This document shows positions 51,605-63,373 of a stretch of DNA of 64,000 bases, in pieces. The position numbers and the translations under genes are program-made. Under the pieces are notes generated by a model. The model had not been told where the DNA came from. It did no database searches and worked only from the letters and a program-made list of their open reading frames with translations. The DNA is from Lanius collurio (lineage: Eukaryota > Chordata > Aves > Passeriformes > Laniidae). Within the stretch, counting starts at the first letter, position 1. Each line of letters starts with the position of its first letter. Where the stretch lies: NCBI GenBank assembly GCA_020086605.1, contig JACBWW010000015.1, positions 26,266,335 through 26,330,334 on the forward strand, written 5' to 3'.

Positions 51605-54600
51605 TTGTCACAACAAACCTCAATACAGAAGAACATAGAGAGGATGGGAAAAGGATCATTGATGTTTTTGTCTAGGTTTATGTCTCTCAAAAGCTACTGC
51701 AGTCTTCACTCTGGCTGCACACGGTCAAGCTATTCACTGCCATAATTGCAGTCACACAGAGCACACAGAGATCATGTTAACCCCAGCTTTGAACATGATA
51801 GTAAAGACCCCTACACAGACCTTTCTAGTACTGTTCATGCTCACATTAAATTCCCCATACATATTTTTGCTGTAAAAAGCACCATATTTTTAAATTGTTT
51901 TCTTTCTCATGTTGTTAATAAATTTAATGCATGTTGGAGAGGAGCGTGGCAGCCAAGAGAAAAGAGCAAGAAGCTAGAAAAGTTACAAACACTCGTCAAA
52001 ATTGCTTCTTTATGAAGCATCAATGCTACTGCTGTCATGCTCTTAGAGGTCACCCTTAAATGTCACACTGAGAGGTGAGGAATATGATGGAATGGGCAGT
52101 GAAAATTGCTGCCAATAAAATGCACTTTTCCTGAGGGACAACAGCAGAGATTGAAAAGGTGACGTACACAAAGTTACTATTATATTTCTTTTTTTTTGTT
52201 AAAACCCTTCACACTCTCAGTCCAGCATGAGTGGACAAAATAAGTAATAATTGCAAAGAAATGTGATCAGCCCTTCAGGCAGCAACTATGATGTTTAAAC
52301 ACCCTTTGCTTAGAGAACTAAGTCCAGAGGTCAAAGAGTGTGTATGTGTATGTGTCTACAACATGGAGCAGAGCAGGTTATGGTGCCCAGGCAAGACTCT
52401 TTGCATAGCATTGAGATACAGATGAGTCTAGTGAACTGTAGGTAATAGTTTCTTTCTAAAAGAGAATTAAGTTCAGAATACTTGATTTTTTGCATTGCAT
52501 CTAGGTAAGACACCGATGACTCTCAGCAGCACAGTAAAGGAAGGTCTTTCAGGTGCCAGGTCTAGACCCTGGTTTAGACCCTCTGCCAGGAATTATTTCT
52601 CCTCTCGTAGCACAGCCTGTCCTGATTTCCTAATGAATTCTCATTGAATACCTACATAACATATTAATTTGGCTCCTCCTGCTGCATCCATGACAAGAGA
52701 GACACCACCTCTTAATAAAAAATAACTGCTTGTCCTGGCCTATGCTTTAGATTCTACTTTTGGCTATTAATTTCAAGACTGACCATGTTGTTTTCATTAA
52801 AAAATTATCAATATTTTCCCAGGTTCATAGTTTCATATGGTGATGGTTATTTGAAACTAAGATCTGCAGTAAAAACACAGGTTCTATAATGAAAATACAG
52901 TCTCATCAGCAGACTAGAAATTATGGCATTTTTGAGTGGCTTTCAAACATGCAAAATTATAGGAACAATATTTTTGCCACAGAATGGTTCTCTTTTACCC
53001 AGTGTGCAGTGCTTATCCAGAGAATGAGTTTTGTTCCTGGTTGGATTAAAATTGGGCTTTTTGATTCAGTTAGGTTTAATACAGGGTCTTTCTGGGAAGC
53101 AGTGAGAAATCTATTTTTGTTTTCCAGGTGTTAAATACACAGCCACAGTGAGGGAGAGAGATGAATTTGAAAGAATTTTTGTCTCCTGGGAGTTGAAATA
53201 TCTGATCTAAATATTTTCTTATTCTAAATATATTAGATTATCTTGTCTCCACTGGAAAGTGAAGGATCTGCTACATGCCCTTGATATATTGCCTAAGTAA
53301 ATGAGCTCTCTAAATCATCCAGGAAAATCCACTTCATGCTGTGCTGACATGAGTTAAACTGAGATATTAGTCCTGATTTTTATATCTGTGGAGAGGATTG
53401 ATGTAAGGGGGAGCTTCAGAGAAGTTGCAGGTCTCTCAGCACAAGATCCCAAATACCTTTTAGGATCTGGTCCAAATAACATTCCAGGAAAAAGTCCACA
53501 TTGATATGAAGGGAAACACAGCCTCTCAGGTAGCTGAGTTCTCTGGCTGGAGACCACAGATATAAAAGTGAGAAAAGCAGACTAAGCCTTTTCTTGTTTC
53601 TGGGTTGAACTGTAACTTGCAAACTAATTTTCAATTTAGAAAAAAACTATATTCAAATTAATTTCACAAAAGATTGTAGCCTTCTGTGGAAAATGCAGAG
53701 GATTTTGTTTCTGATCAAGAAATCAAATTATCACAAATATTTCCTGCACTTCTGTAGTAAAAAGTGGCAGAATAAAACTTTGAAGAGTGTCACTGAGAGT
53801 TACTATACATATATGCATACTTGCACAGTTGTCCTTGCAAGCCAGAAGCACCTCATTGTGAGATACAGAGTTGATGGGAAAAGAAAGACTAGATTATGAG
53901 ATGTCATCAGAGTCAAAATCTAACCTTTGGGACAAAAACTCCTGGGAAACTCATAATATATCAGAAAAAAACTGTACAGAAATTAGCTGAAACAATCAAT
54001 GTTTTCTCAGCCTTACGATTGTTGTGGGATTTTTAGCAATGAGCAGGACTGGGAAGATCTGCTGTTTCAACCACCCTACTATCACAGAGAGGACCTCTGA
54101 AATATCCCAGTCATGGAAGACAGCCAGGAATGATATACCTGCGAAGGGATCACATCACTTGATAAAAATCAAAGCCTACTGTCACTGTCATAATTGTCAT
54201 TGCAACTGGCATGGCTGTATTTAATCCTTATGGATTCCCCCACTCCGCAATTCTAAATTGCCATTTTTGCCTTTCCTACTGAAGCTAAAGGCACTCTGAA
54301 CTGTGTGCTTTGTGTAGTGAGTTATGAGACATTTTAAATTGTGCTGTATTGAAGAATAGTTTACCTCTGGCTCTCACAGGTTTGATCTGAGATTTGTTCT
54401 GTAAGCTGCAGTAGAGTGAGAAATTTGCAGCTTAAAAGGATTGAGTTATATTTATGTTCTGACTTATCCTCAACTGTAATAGACTGGGGAATGTTTTATC
54501 TCTAACTCTTGCACTTTGCTCTGAGATTTGCACCTTTTAAAGGGGACTGAAATTGTTCTTGTATCTTCTCTCTCTCTGATAAATGGCTTGAGTTTCTGAG

Positions 54601-54699
54601 ATCTTAAAAGAGTGCCACAGTGAAGAAAAGTTAAAAATTAATAGCCTGTAATTCTTTGAGGCACAAATAAGATGATGACCTCTTTTCATTCATTATGCC
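51605..54699. other. Intergenic, no gene recognised
   Basis: AT-rich unique sequence. No open frame above 90 codons and no named repeat visible. Confidence 0.6.
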
Positions 54700-55300
54700 T
54701 TTGATAGGAGTAATTTGGAAAGGGAAATGCAGAGTGACCTTAATTTGAAGGATGGTGCGCTAACAAGGTCCCTCAGTCTGCCCTCTCAGTGGAGGTAGGG
54801 GATGGAGATGGATGCTGCAGCAAAAATACCAGAGTTATTGATGCGTTAGAAACCACAGAAGCACCTGAGAACAGTTATATAGGAATTCAGGCTTCTCCTC
54901 CCTACGGGTGGCAGGATTTGGAGTGCCTGTACACCAATGCACACAGCATGAGCAGCAAATAGGAAGTTCAAATCCATGGTGGAGTGGGAAAACCTGGATA
55001 TTTATGCAATCACAGAAACATGGTGGGATGATTCACACAACTGGAATGCTCAGTGGATGACTATAAACCCTTCAGGAGGGATATGCAAGGAAGGGGAGGA
55101 AGTGGGGGAACCCTGTACATTAGGAAATGTTTTGACTGTCCAGAGGTCCATGGTGGTGGTGAAAAGTTTGGGTATTTATGGGTAAGAATCAGGAGGAAGG
55201 CCAGCAGGGCAGCATGGTGGGAGTCTGGTACAGACCACCCAGCCAGGACAAAGAGGCAGACAAAACATTCAACTACAGAAGATAAATGACCCTCAGAAAA
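54700..55300 (+). pseudogene. CR1-like LINE ORF2 endonuclease fragment
   Basis: This is an internal rather than a 3'-end LINE piece. Segments from several frames correspond to the apurinic-type endonuclease domain at the start of CR1 ORF2. These are a CLYTNA-like start near 54925, then DIYAITETWWDDSHNWNA (54998-55053), then a GGxxLYIRK segment and a YLWVRI segment (55169-55186). The ETWWD string holds the catalytic Glu region of this domain. Frame changes and stops (e.g. the TAG at 54960) break the frame, so no enzyme can be made. No reverse transcriptase part follows, so the copy is truncated on both sides. Confidence 0.75.
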
Positions 55301-58300
55301 TATTGATGTTGTTCTGCCACAACATGGAAGAGCAGAAAACTGTGAGAACATTCTTCTTGCTGGGTCTGCACATAGTAATTGATGTGACGATTTTTTTTTT
55401 CACATGTGCAACATTTAGAGAAATCAAGGTAGTGCTTAATGGAGGACGTAACTAGAGATAAATCAAGAAATTCAGCAGTGCTAGATGCTTGTGTGCACCT
55501 TAAACCTCTGACAAAATTGCACAGGTGAGTCCCTTGCTTTCCCTGTGCTTTCAGCAGCTTAAATTAGGTCTGACTCTCATTTTATGACTGGAAGGATGAT
55601 GCGGGGATACACATAATTGTCTTACAATCCACTCTTTTGATCATCTGTTTTGGTCAAACTACAATTACATTAGCAAAAGAAATTGTACCTGTTAAGAGCA
55701 AAAAATGGACTTTTTGTCTAGTTTAAAACTAGTTGGTATAATACAGAACTCTTGCTTTGGCAAGTATGTGTAGCAATGATCTTAAGTTCCACTTCAGAAC
55801 TGGCCATTTGCCCTGATTCACTTCCTATGTTCAAATAAATACAAGGAGCTGTGATAATTAGGTGGCTTATCCCCACCACTGCTGCAAGTCTGGGTCTATG
55901 TGGTAACAGACCACATGATCAGAAAGGGTGACAAGGTCTTTACTGTCACTTTGCTAATGAATGCCATCATTATCTCCAGAAGACAAGAAACCTCATGAAA
56001 GAGGAGGTAGAAGTGTGGAGGCCAGAGCAGAAGCCCCATGAGAAGCTCCATTAAATCTTGGCTACACTAAACATTTACACAGTAGCAACACTGTAAAGGG
56101 AAGGTGTGAAAATGAAAGGATTTGCAGGCCTCCATGATGGGGGCAAGTTATCTGAGAAGTGTTATCATCGGATCAGGCACTCCCATGCTGTCCTACATAA
56201 TATCCTTAACTTTTAAAAGGTAAATCCTTTTGCTTCTTTCTTGTTTCAGGTTTTAAACATGTAAAATCATGGAGTCCATCATGTGTCATGCTGCAATGTG
56301 AAGGATCATTAAAGTTTTGCAAACGCTTTGAAAGGAATTCCAGTTCCCTGGAAATGGTCAGGGTACTACAATATGCTGGCTTTTGATCTAAGGTATAAAA
56401 TACCTCCAAAAAGTTTATTGGCAGTGATGTCAGTGGTCTGGGTCAACCAAGAACAAGCTGCTCAATAAAACAAGTGGTAAGAATGCAATAAGGTTGATCA
56501 CCATCCTGTCCCTATTGCACACAGCGAATACTATCAAGCCTTGCCTTGTGTTTCCAGGTTACTAAAGGCTTTTGAGAACCAGCTCTAATTGTGAATCAAC
56601 ACCATGTGATGATTCCATCTGAGTGGGTGAACCTAGGTAATGGGGGATTTGCTTGATTTTAGGAAAACAGAACAAACCACAAAAAAAATGCACACAATTA
56701 AGGTTCTCTCCCTTTCTAGGGAAAGCAGGGAAGACAGAGGGGCAAGTGCAGGAAATTGGGAGACATTCACACACAAATGTCGGGGAAAAAAGGAGAGGGA
56801 GAACTTTACTGCAGGGAGGCTTTTCTGTAGGTGAAAATGCTAAGAAATGGCACTCAGACAAGACAGGGTGTACTTTGAGAGTAAAATTGAATTGATCTTG
56901 ATATTTTAAAGTGAAGACTTGCTTGTTATTTGTAGACTTTCTACGGAACTTGTGCCATCACAGACCACTGTGAATTCTTGTAGGCTGCTGGAGAGAACTT
57001 TCAGTTTTGGAAGGTAGAAATTTCCAAGTGAAATGGCAGCTTTAGAATTTGATACTAATTTACAAGGAGGAATTTACTGTGAATCCAAAAAGAACAGGTA
57101 GGTGGGATGAAAACAAGCATGGGGATTTATTTTATTTCATTAAAGAGAAGAAAATGCAAGAAAATTGAAGTCAAGATTAAGGAATTGGTAAGGAGTTAAG
57201 AAAAGCAATTCAAGTATGAAGGAATCACAGCAGAAAATGGTACCACAGAACAAAGTTTCTCTTAGCAGCAGACAGTAAAGTAAAGGGGAAAGGTTATACA
57301 GACATACTGGGAATGAGATAAATGCAAGCTCAAATATGGGGCAGGAAGATTTCTAAGGTTTTCAGGAACTGGTTCTAATCATCAGGAATGGACTGAGAGT
57401 CCTTCACCTTGCCTCAAAAGAGGACTGGACTTGGAAGGTCCTTGCAATTTCCCTCACAGTTTGCCTTTCTCTAATCTATGTAGCAAACCAGGATTTTTTG
57501 CCATTAAATCACAAAACAGCAATTAATCATGTCCTTTTAACAAATTAAGAATTTACTGAGTTTTAGTAACAGCAATTTGATTCTGAATATAGCAATCCTT
57601 GACTGAAGAGTGAATTTCTGAAAGCATAAATCACTATGCTCTGTAAAAAGCACATCTTTTTGAGGGAGGACAGGACTCATAGTTTTGAGCAGAAAATACT
57701 GGTCAAGTCTGATGTGAGTGAAAATTGTTGCCTACTGCTCCTTGTCAGCAGCTGTGTGGCAACCAACTGCCATTCACCTATTTCCAAATGGAAATACTTT
57801 TCCAAGTGGGAATGCAAAGTGCTGATGTTACCCAGCTTGAGTTCACAGTAGGAGAAATTGTGTGCTCCAAATGTTGAGATCTTCCTGCTGAGATCACTGA
57901 GCTGTTTAATTATGCTGCTGCACATATTGCTTCAGCATTTGATCTTTTCCATTACATCCTTTAACAAACAACTTTTCTCAGTCAATGAGGAAAGCAAATA
58001 GACACTGACTTGCCTTTCATGTGTTTTGCAAGTTTCAGTCATCTGAATCATACTCAATTATGTCTCTATTAGCCTTCCTCCCCTGTTTTCCTGCTTTGAA
58101 GAAGCATCTTTCCTGTCTTCTTGGATGTCTTTGGGTCTAAATGTTTAAATATGTCTAATCTCATAATCAAATGAGCAAGATTTTAATTCATAACTAGTCA
58201 TAATATTAGAGTTTCTTAACAAAATGTGAGCTTGATTTTGGATCTTTCTCCCTATGTAGATGCCAGCTTAGGATTTCATTTTGCAGACTTGTGTTTAAAA

Positions 58301-60414
58301 AATCCCTCTTTAGCGCTAATTCTGTTCCACAGAATATACCGTTTACAAACACAAGATAAGCAGTAACATTTCACAAATGGTGCCTCTGTAAGGCTGTTTC
58401 AACTCTGATGCATTTCCCTTTTGTAAACCTCTTGTTTGATGCTCATCCTTCACTTCTTCCTACGACAAGACAAGCAGGAAAAAGATCTCACTATCAAAGC
58501 TTTGTTATCATGTAGGGGTGGTTTTCTTAATGAGTTTGGGATCTTGTGTTTGCCTTTTTTTATTTTTTCCAAGAAAGCTGCATGTCAGGTGTTGGCCTTA
58601 ATATTTCACAAGGAAAACATCATTTAAATATTTTTCTCCTAAAATCTCCAAGCTCCAAGAAGCTCAAATAATTGGACTTGTAATACAAACAACAAGATCA
58701 AATTGAATTATTTGTTGGGGGATAGGCTAATGGAATATGCAATTTGGAATATGTCTGTCAGTGCAGAATCTTCTAAGTATGCTGAGGAGCAGACTCAAAT
58801 AGCTGCAATAATCATATCAGCTTAATTATCTGAGATCTGTAGTTATTTCAATGCTCCTGTTCATGTCCAGACATGCAGACACATGCACACACAGAGTAAT
58901 ATTTTACTCAACTTTTTAGAAGATAAATATTGACACCAAAGTGGAACATTCTAAGAACAGACTTAGGTCTTCAGCTAATTCTTCTCTTCGCTGCATCGAA
59001 TTATTATTTTCATTTCACTACAACCTGTTTCTTCCCCAAGTAGAGTCCATGTAGCGTGTTTCATTTTGGGTTTAAGCGTGAGAAGATTGAAGTGCTTTAT
59101 ACTGTTATGATAATTTGAATCAAAGGAAAGGTAAAGAACACCTTAAAAAGATGTTTTATTGTGTTTTAGAGACTAACTAGCACATTGACATGAAAATACT
59201 ACCTAGTTAAATTCCCATGGGAGTAGGCTTTTCTGATTGTTCAGCAGAATTTTTTCATTACTAGGTACAGTGAATTTCTATCCCCACAATCAGTGTTGGG
59301 GTAGTTTGTGCTTTGAAGCACATGAGTTTACAGTCTCTTATCTTGTATCCCATTATTACACATTCTTTGGACATTCTTCATCCAGTGGAATTTACTTTAT
59401 AGATTAAATTCCAGCTACAGATTCTGCAAAGCCAGCACCAGCATTGCAAGTTTCTGATTGTAGCTCTTCTTCTACAGTTTGCCAGATTCTTCTCCCACCA
59501 GTATCTCCTGCTCAAACTCCCATCACCAATTAATTTATTTTCTACTTTCTAGTAAGCCCTCCTAAATGTCTTCAAATGCTATTTCATCTAGAATTGTTGC
59601 TACTATAACTACATTAACATACTTATTCGTTAGCTCAAAATAATATCCTGGAGCTCTCAGGCTAAGATCTGTCAAAAGCTGGCATTGAAAACCAGCCTTT
59701 TTGCTACCAACAGTTGCCCAACAAAAGACACAATTCGCATTTATTTTTGAAGTGAGCTGTGTATCATATTTACCGAAACCATTCTACTTTTCTCTATGAA
59801 AGCTTTGTGAATACTTTTGGCCAGGCAACTTTAAAGACAAGGCTTTTTACACGCTGGGTTTTCAGTTGCTGTCTGCTGGGAGATGCAGCTGAAATATCTG
59901 TTTAGAAGTTCAGCAATTATCCATCACACTCTTTACTCTTTGAATGGAAGCTGGAGGCTTCATTTTACTCGTAGCAATACAAATGTTTTATCTTGGCCTC
60001 TGCTGAGCTTTTTAAACTATGTTTGTTGGTTTCTGGTGGGCTAAGGGTATCTCTACTTGCGTTCTGAAAAGCACAATTTGCTCCAAACAGGCTTGTCCAA
60101 AGGAACTTGGTGTTCATTCTTTACTGGTAATTGGACAGAGTTCGTGTCGCTGTTATTGGGGTTTCACCAAAAGGGACTATTGATTATAGATTTCAGCAAG
60201 GTTTTGACCAGGTCTTCTATCATTTTGTCACAGATTTACAACCTGGATTATGATCAAACACTTAAGTTAGAACAACATCTTCTCAACAGCTTCTAAAAGT
60301 GCAAGCAAAGTAAAAGGGGACCAGAGGAAACAAGACAAAAAAGACAATGAAAGCTAAAAAACAAGGGATATTGCTCAAGCCAAATGTTCTGTAAAAAAAG
60401 GAAAAGTGAGGTAT
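55301..60414. other. Intergenic, no gene recognised
   Basis: About 5 kb of AT-rich unique sequence with no named element. A 79-codon plus-strand frame at 60057-60296 lies just before the LTR-like block but I could not assign it. A purine-rich run at 60391-60412 directly precedes the LTR-like block. Confidence 0.55.
60391..60412 (+). other. Purine-rich run before LTR
   Basis: A run of almost only A and G immediately before the TG of the LTR-like block. In a provirus a polypurine tract marks the 3' LTR, so this could mean the LTR belongs to an upstream deleted provirus. Purine runs are common in this AT-rich DNA, so it may be chance. Confidence 0.25.
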
Positions 60415-60873
60415 TGTTATAAATGTATTGGTGTTGGTTTTCTCACATATTAGAAAATTGTACCTAGGTTTTATAATGATATAGAATGTCTGTAGTTTAA
60501 GCAGTCAATTTAGAAAAGGTAAGCAGAAAAAATCCTCACATTCCTAGATCATCTTATCAGAGAAGAAGGAAAAACTGAAACCGGAGAGAAGATTTTATGG
60601 AAGAAAAGCAGACACCGAGGAGTCAAAGAAGATTGTTAATCTGATAGAATGATACACAGAAACTTCAATGAATTTATGAATAATGCCTGACTGTGATGAA
60701 TATACAGTCAGAGATGTATTCTTAAAGGCTATCCTTTGGATGCAGAGGTATGCTTGTGGTTCTTCACCAGAAGCACCCGGCCACATAATAACTATTTGTC
60801 GTTGTCTTCCCATTTGTCCTATTTCATTTTATTAAACTTTTCCTAAATTTCATAAGTGAGTGTCATTCTTCAC
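60415..60873 (+). repeat. LTR-like block (probable 5' LTR)
   Basis: The stretch TGTTATAAATG...ATTCTTCACA has TG...CA ends and a length (459 bp) usual for a class I LTR. An ATTAAA poly-A signal lies at 60831-60836, about 40 bp before the 3' end, followed by T/GT-rich sequence. The 3' limit coincides with the end of the inverted pol piece. No tRNA primer-binding site (a TGG-starting 18-mer) follows the CA end, and no target duplication is visible. The 5' limit is less certain than the 3' limit. Confidence 0.55.
60831..60836 (+). terminator. LTR polyadenylation signal (ATTAAA)
   Basis: Variant signal ATTAAA near the 3' end of the LTR-like block, supporting a plus-strand orientation. Confidence 0.5.
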
Positions 60874-60874
60874 A

Positions 60875-61402
60875 CCACCCTTCTAAATTCTTTCATGCAT
60901 TCAGTCAATGTCCCAGTCTCTCATCCTCTGCTGAATATTTTGGTTCTGAAGGTAAATTGAATTGAGAGACACATTAAGTTTTGTAGGTATCAATGTCATT
61001 GCTATTTGCACCCTTCAAGCAACCTGTCGGGTTGTCCAGTCTGCCTTTCAATTTCCTTCACAAATTTTGGAGCTTCCTGATTGGCGTGCTTTACAGTGTG
61101 TAATTGCCACTTGTTCAGGTTTTGGTACTGCTTTTATCAACTGCAGGATTGCATCTTGATGTTTTAATGTGCGTACCCTGAGAAGACAGCAATCCTCCTT
61201 CTTTCCACAGTGCTCCATGTACATGCACTACTCCAAAAGCTTATTTTGTCCAAATGTTTACCTATTTCCCTTCACTCAATTCTAGTGCTCTGGTTAAGGC
61301 AACCAGTTCTGCCCTTTGGGCAGATGTATTCGGCGGGAATGCTTTTGCCTCCACTACTGTACTGATTGTCCTTACCGCATATCCTGCTTATCTGACAAGA
61401 TC
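60875..61402 (-). pseudogene. Inverted retroviral RNase H and start of integrase region
   Basis: On the minus strand, codons from 61402 downward read as the RNase H domain of a gammaretrovirus-like pol. AGYAV lies near 61387-61373, and an [12 protein letters not shown] block contains the tetrad Glu (GAA at 61309-61307). VNIWT and AFGVVH segments follow. The frame has stops at 61390, in the VNIW region, at the expected TDS position (TK-stop) and later. The part after RNase H (about 61000-60890) fits the linker to integrase only loosely. It is opposite in orientation to the gag-pol that follows, and no RT precedes it on its own strand. This makes it a rearranged internal piece rather than a second provirus read through. 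Confidence 0.75.
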
Positions 61403-62200
61403 AGAAGACTATTGGATGATCCTATGGGCACAGCTGAACAATTTTTAGGTACAAACATTTTTACTTGGGAAGAAATGCAAACAATAATGAAAATATTATT
61501 TTCTCAAGAAGAACTAGAAATGATTAGAACAGCAGGTATGAGGATTTTGGAAAGAGAAAAACCGGCAGGGACCACCAGGAGACCAGAAGATGCCAGTGAC
61601 ACCCCCTGCCTGGAATAAGAACGAAGAGGCTGGGCGGAGGAATATGAATGATTATCGTAATTTAATAATCAAAAGAATAAACGAAGCAGCCCCTCGGGGA
61701 CAGAATCTAAAAAGGGCTTTTGAAGGACAACAGAAAAAGGAGGAAACTCCAACAGAATGACTAGAGAGACTTAGGAGGGATAGGAAACAATTTTCTGGGA
61801 TTGACCTGGAGACATTTGCTAGGCAAGCTCTACTAAGAGTCAATTTTGTTACCCATGCCTGGCCTGATATTAGGAAGAAATTAGAAAAATTGGAAGATTA
61901 GCACGATAAATCATTAAGTGAGTTATTAAAAGAGGCTCAAAAGTTTATGTCAGGAGAGATGAAGAAAAAGCCAAAATAGATGCGAAAATTACGGTGGCCA
62001 CTATGAGGGAGAGTAATTTTCAAAAGAATCTGAAGTCCCTGAGTAACACTCCTAGAAATTTGGGCTTTAGAAGAGGGGAGAAAGGAAAAAAACAGGGCTC
62101 CAGTACAAACAAAACCCCAAGAGTACTCTAAAACTGATTGTCACCTCTGCGGAGAAGAGGGGCATTATAGAAGAGAATGCTCTCAATTAAAGAGAGACTT
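61403..62200 (+). pseudogene. ERV gag remnant: capsid C-terminal part to nucleocapsid
   Basis: From about 61412 the plus strand reads as capsid, with a TWEEMQTIMKILFS segment (61462-61503) and IRTAGM soon after. A frameshift at about 61562-61570 moves the reading frame. The new frame continues with PPAWNKNEEAG, then LLRVNFVTHAWPDIRKKLEK (61830-61889), typical of the end of gammaretroviral-type capsid. That frame is broken by TGA 61758-61760, TAG 61899-61901 and TAG 61977-61979. A short basic linker with mixed frames leads to the zinc knuckle. Matrix and capsid N-terminus are absent. A 100-codon frame at 61316-61618 is a chimera, its first third being antisense RNase H. In the provirus Gag would build the virion core; this copy cannot. 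Confidence 0.8.
62139..62180 (+). other. Nucleocapsid CCHC zinc knuckle
   Basis: CHLCGEEGHYRREC is a complete C-x2-C-x4-H-x4-C knuckle, the RNA-binding motif of retroviral nucleocapsid. Only one copy is present, as in gammaretroviruses; alpha- and betaretroviruses usually have two. All four metal ligands are intact although the surrounding gag is broken. Confidence 0.9.
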
Positions 62201-62239
62201 GAAAATCTTCTGAGAAATAGGCCCGGAGGAGGAATAGGG

Positions 62240-62560
62240 ATGTCACCGGCTCTATTTCGTGGGGGACAAATACCATCTGGAGCCTGTGATAACTTTAAAA
62301 GTCAGTCCCCAAGAGGAGGAGTTAGAGTTTGTGGTGCTGAAAGAACCTGCCTAGTAAATATTCCAAAAAGTTGTAGTGGAAGTAGACATACTGTACAAGT
62401 AACAGGGGCAAAAAGAGAAAGCTTTACAGATCCTGTCAAAAAAGATGTGGTCATCAAAACGGAAGCAAGAATTTGAATGAACCTAATAAATTAGGTTCTT
62501 AGTCCTACTTAGGTGGGTAGAAATTTATTAGGAAAAGATTTGCAAGTGGAGTTAGGAATA
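62240..62560 (+). pseudogene. ERV aspartic protease remnant, active site lost
   Basis: The start of protease is visible in the zinc-knuckle frame: EPVITLKVSPQEEELEFVV at 62279-62335. The homology then jumps to another frame at GAERTC (about 62335-62352). The change of frame falls exactly on the catalytic D-T/S-G loop, so the aspartate needed for catalysis is missing. The rest of the protease continues in the new frame to an LLGKDLQ segment (62525-62545), the usual protease end. In-frame stops lie at 62474-62476, 62492-62494 and 62510-62512. From GAERTC onward the frame is the same as that of the reverse transcriptase. Confidence 0.7.
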
Positions 62561-63373
62561 GGAGTGACACCTGAAGAAGGAAAAATGACTGCTAAAATTC
62601 TAAAACTTAGTCAAGAGGATGAAAAGAAAATTAACAAAGAGGTTTGGGCTGGGGAAAAGAATAGGGGAGGACTGGGCATTGACCCCATAAAGGTCACAAC
62701 TGAAAAAGAGGAATGTCCCATATGTGTACGTCAGTACCCTATATCCTCAGAAGGACGAGAAGAGTTGAAACCCCTAATAGAAAGACTAATAAAAGATGGG
62801 ACATTAGAACCTTGTATGTCTCCTCATAATACCCCTATTCTACCGGTAAAAAAGCCTGATGGGACTTATAGATTAGTACAAGACTTACGAGAAGTTAGTA
62901 AGAGGACTCGAGCTCATTACCCAGTTGTACCCAATCCCTACACACTCCTAAGTAAAGTCCCACCCCAACACCAGTGGTTTAGTGTAGTGGATTTAAAAAA
63001 TGCCTTCTGGAGCTGCCCACTGGCTGAGGAAAGCCGACCTATTTTTGCCTTTGAATGGCAGGATCCAGACACCAGGAGAAAGCAGCAACTAAGATGGACA
63101 AGATTACCACAGGGATTTACAGAATCTCCAAACCTATTTGGACAGCCTTTAGAAACAAGGTTACAAACCTTCCCTACTCCTCCAGAGATACAAATCGTCC
63201 CATACGTGGATAATCTCTTATTATCTGAAGAAGCTGAAGTCAGAGAAGTAACTATAAAGCTCTTGAATTTCCTTGGGGAAAAGGGGCTAAGGGTATCAAA
63301 AGGGAAACTGCAATTTGTAGAACCAGAAGTAAAATATCTGGGACACTTAATAAGCAAAGGAAGCAGAAAATGA
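62513..63373 (+). pseudogene. ERV reverse transcriptase, open 286 codons but inactivated
   Basis: The frame opens after a TAG at 62510 (first codon GTG, not a real start) and ends at TGA 63371-63373. Codons 1-12 finish the protease. The RT fingers start near codon 70, with TPILPVKKPDGTYRLVQDLR at codons 107-126. Motif A is VVDLKNAF with the metal-binding Asp at codon 160 (62990-62992). Motif B is LPQGF at codons 198-202. The catalytic YxDD box reads YVDN at codons 231-234 (63203-63214), so the second metal-binding Asp is Asn (AAT). A KYLGHLISKG block (274-283) marks the palm/thumb boundary. In a provirus this enzyme copies RNA into DNA. Here the changed box and flanking stops rule out activity. 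Length and motif spacing are otherwise normal. Confidence 0.93.

Noticed and set aside
60057..60296. 79-codon frame just upstream of the LTR-like block as a possible env or LINE RT remnant
   Set aside because: A short IIDFSK-like string recalls LINE reverse transcriptases, but the surrounding residues do not fit and no neighbouring motifs support it.
61316..61618. 100-codon plus-strand frame as a single gag gene
   Set aside because: Only the part after about 61403 is capsid. The first third is the antisense of RNase H, so the frame is a junction artefact.
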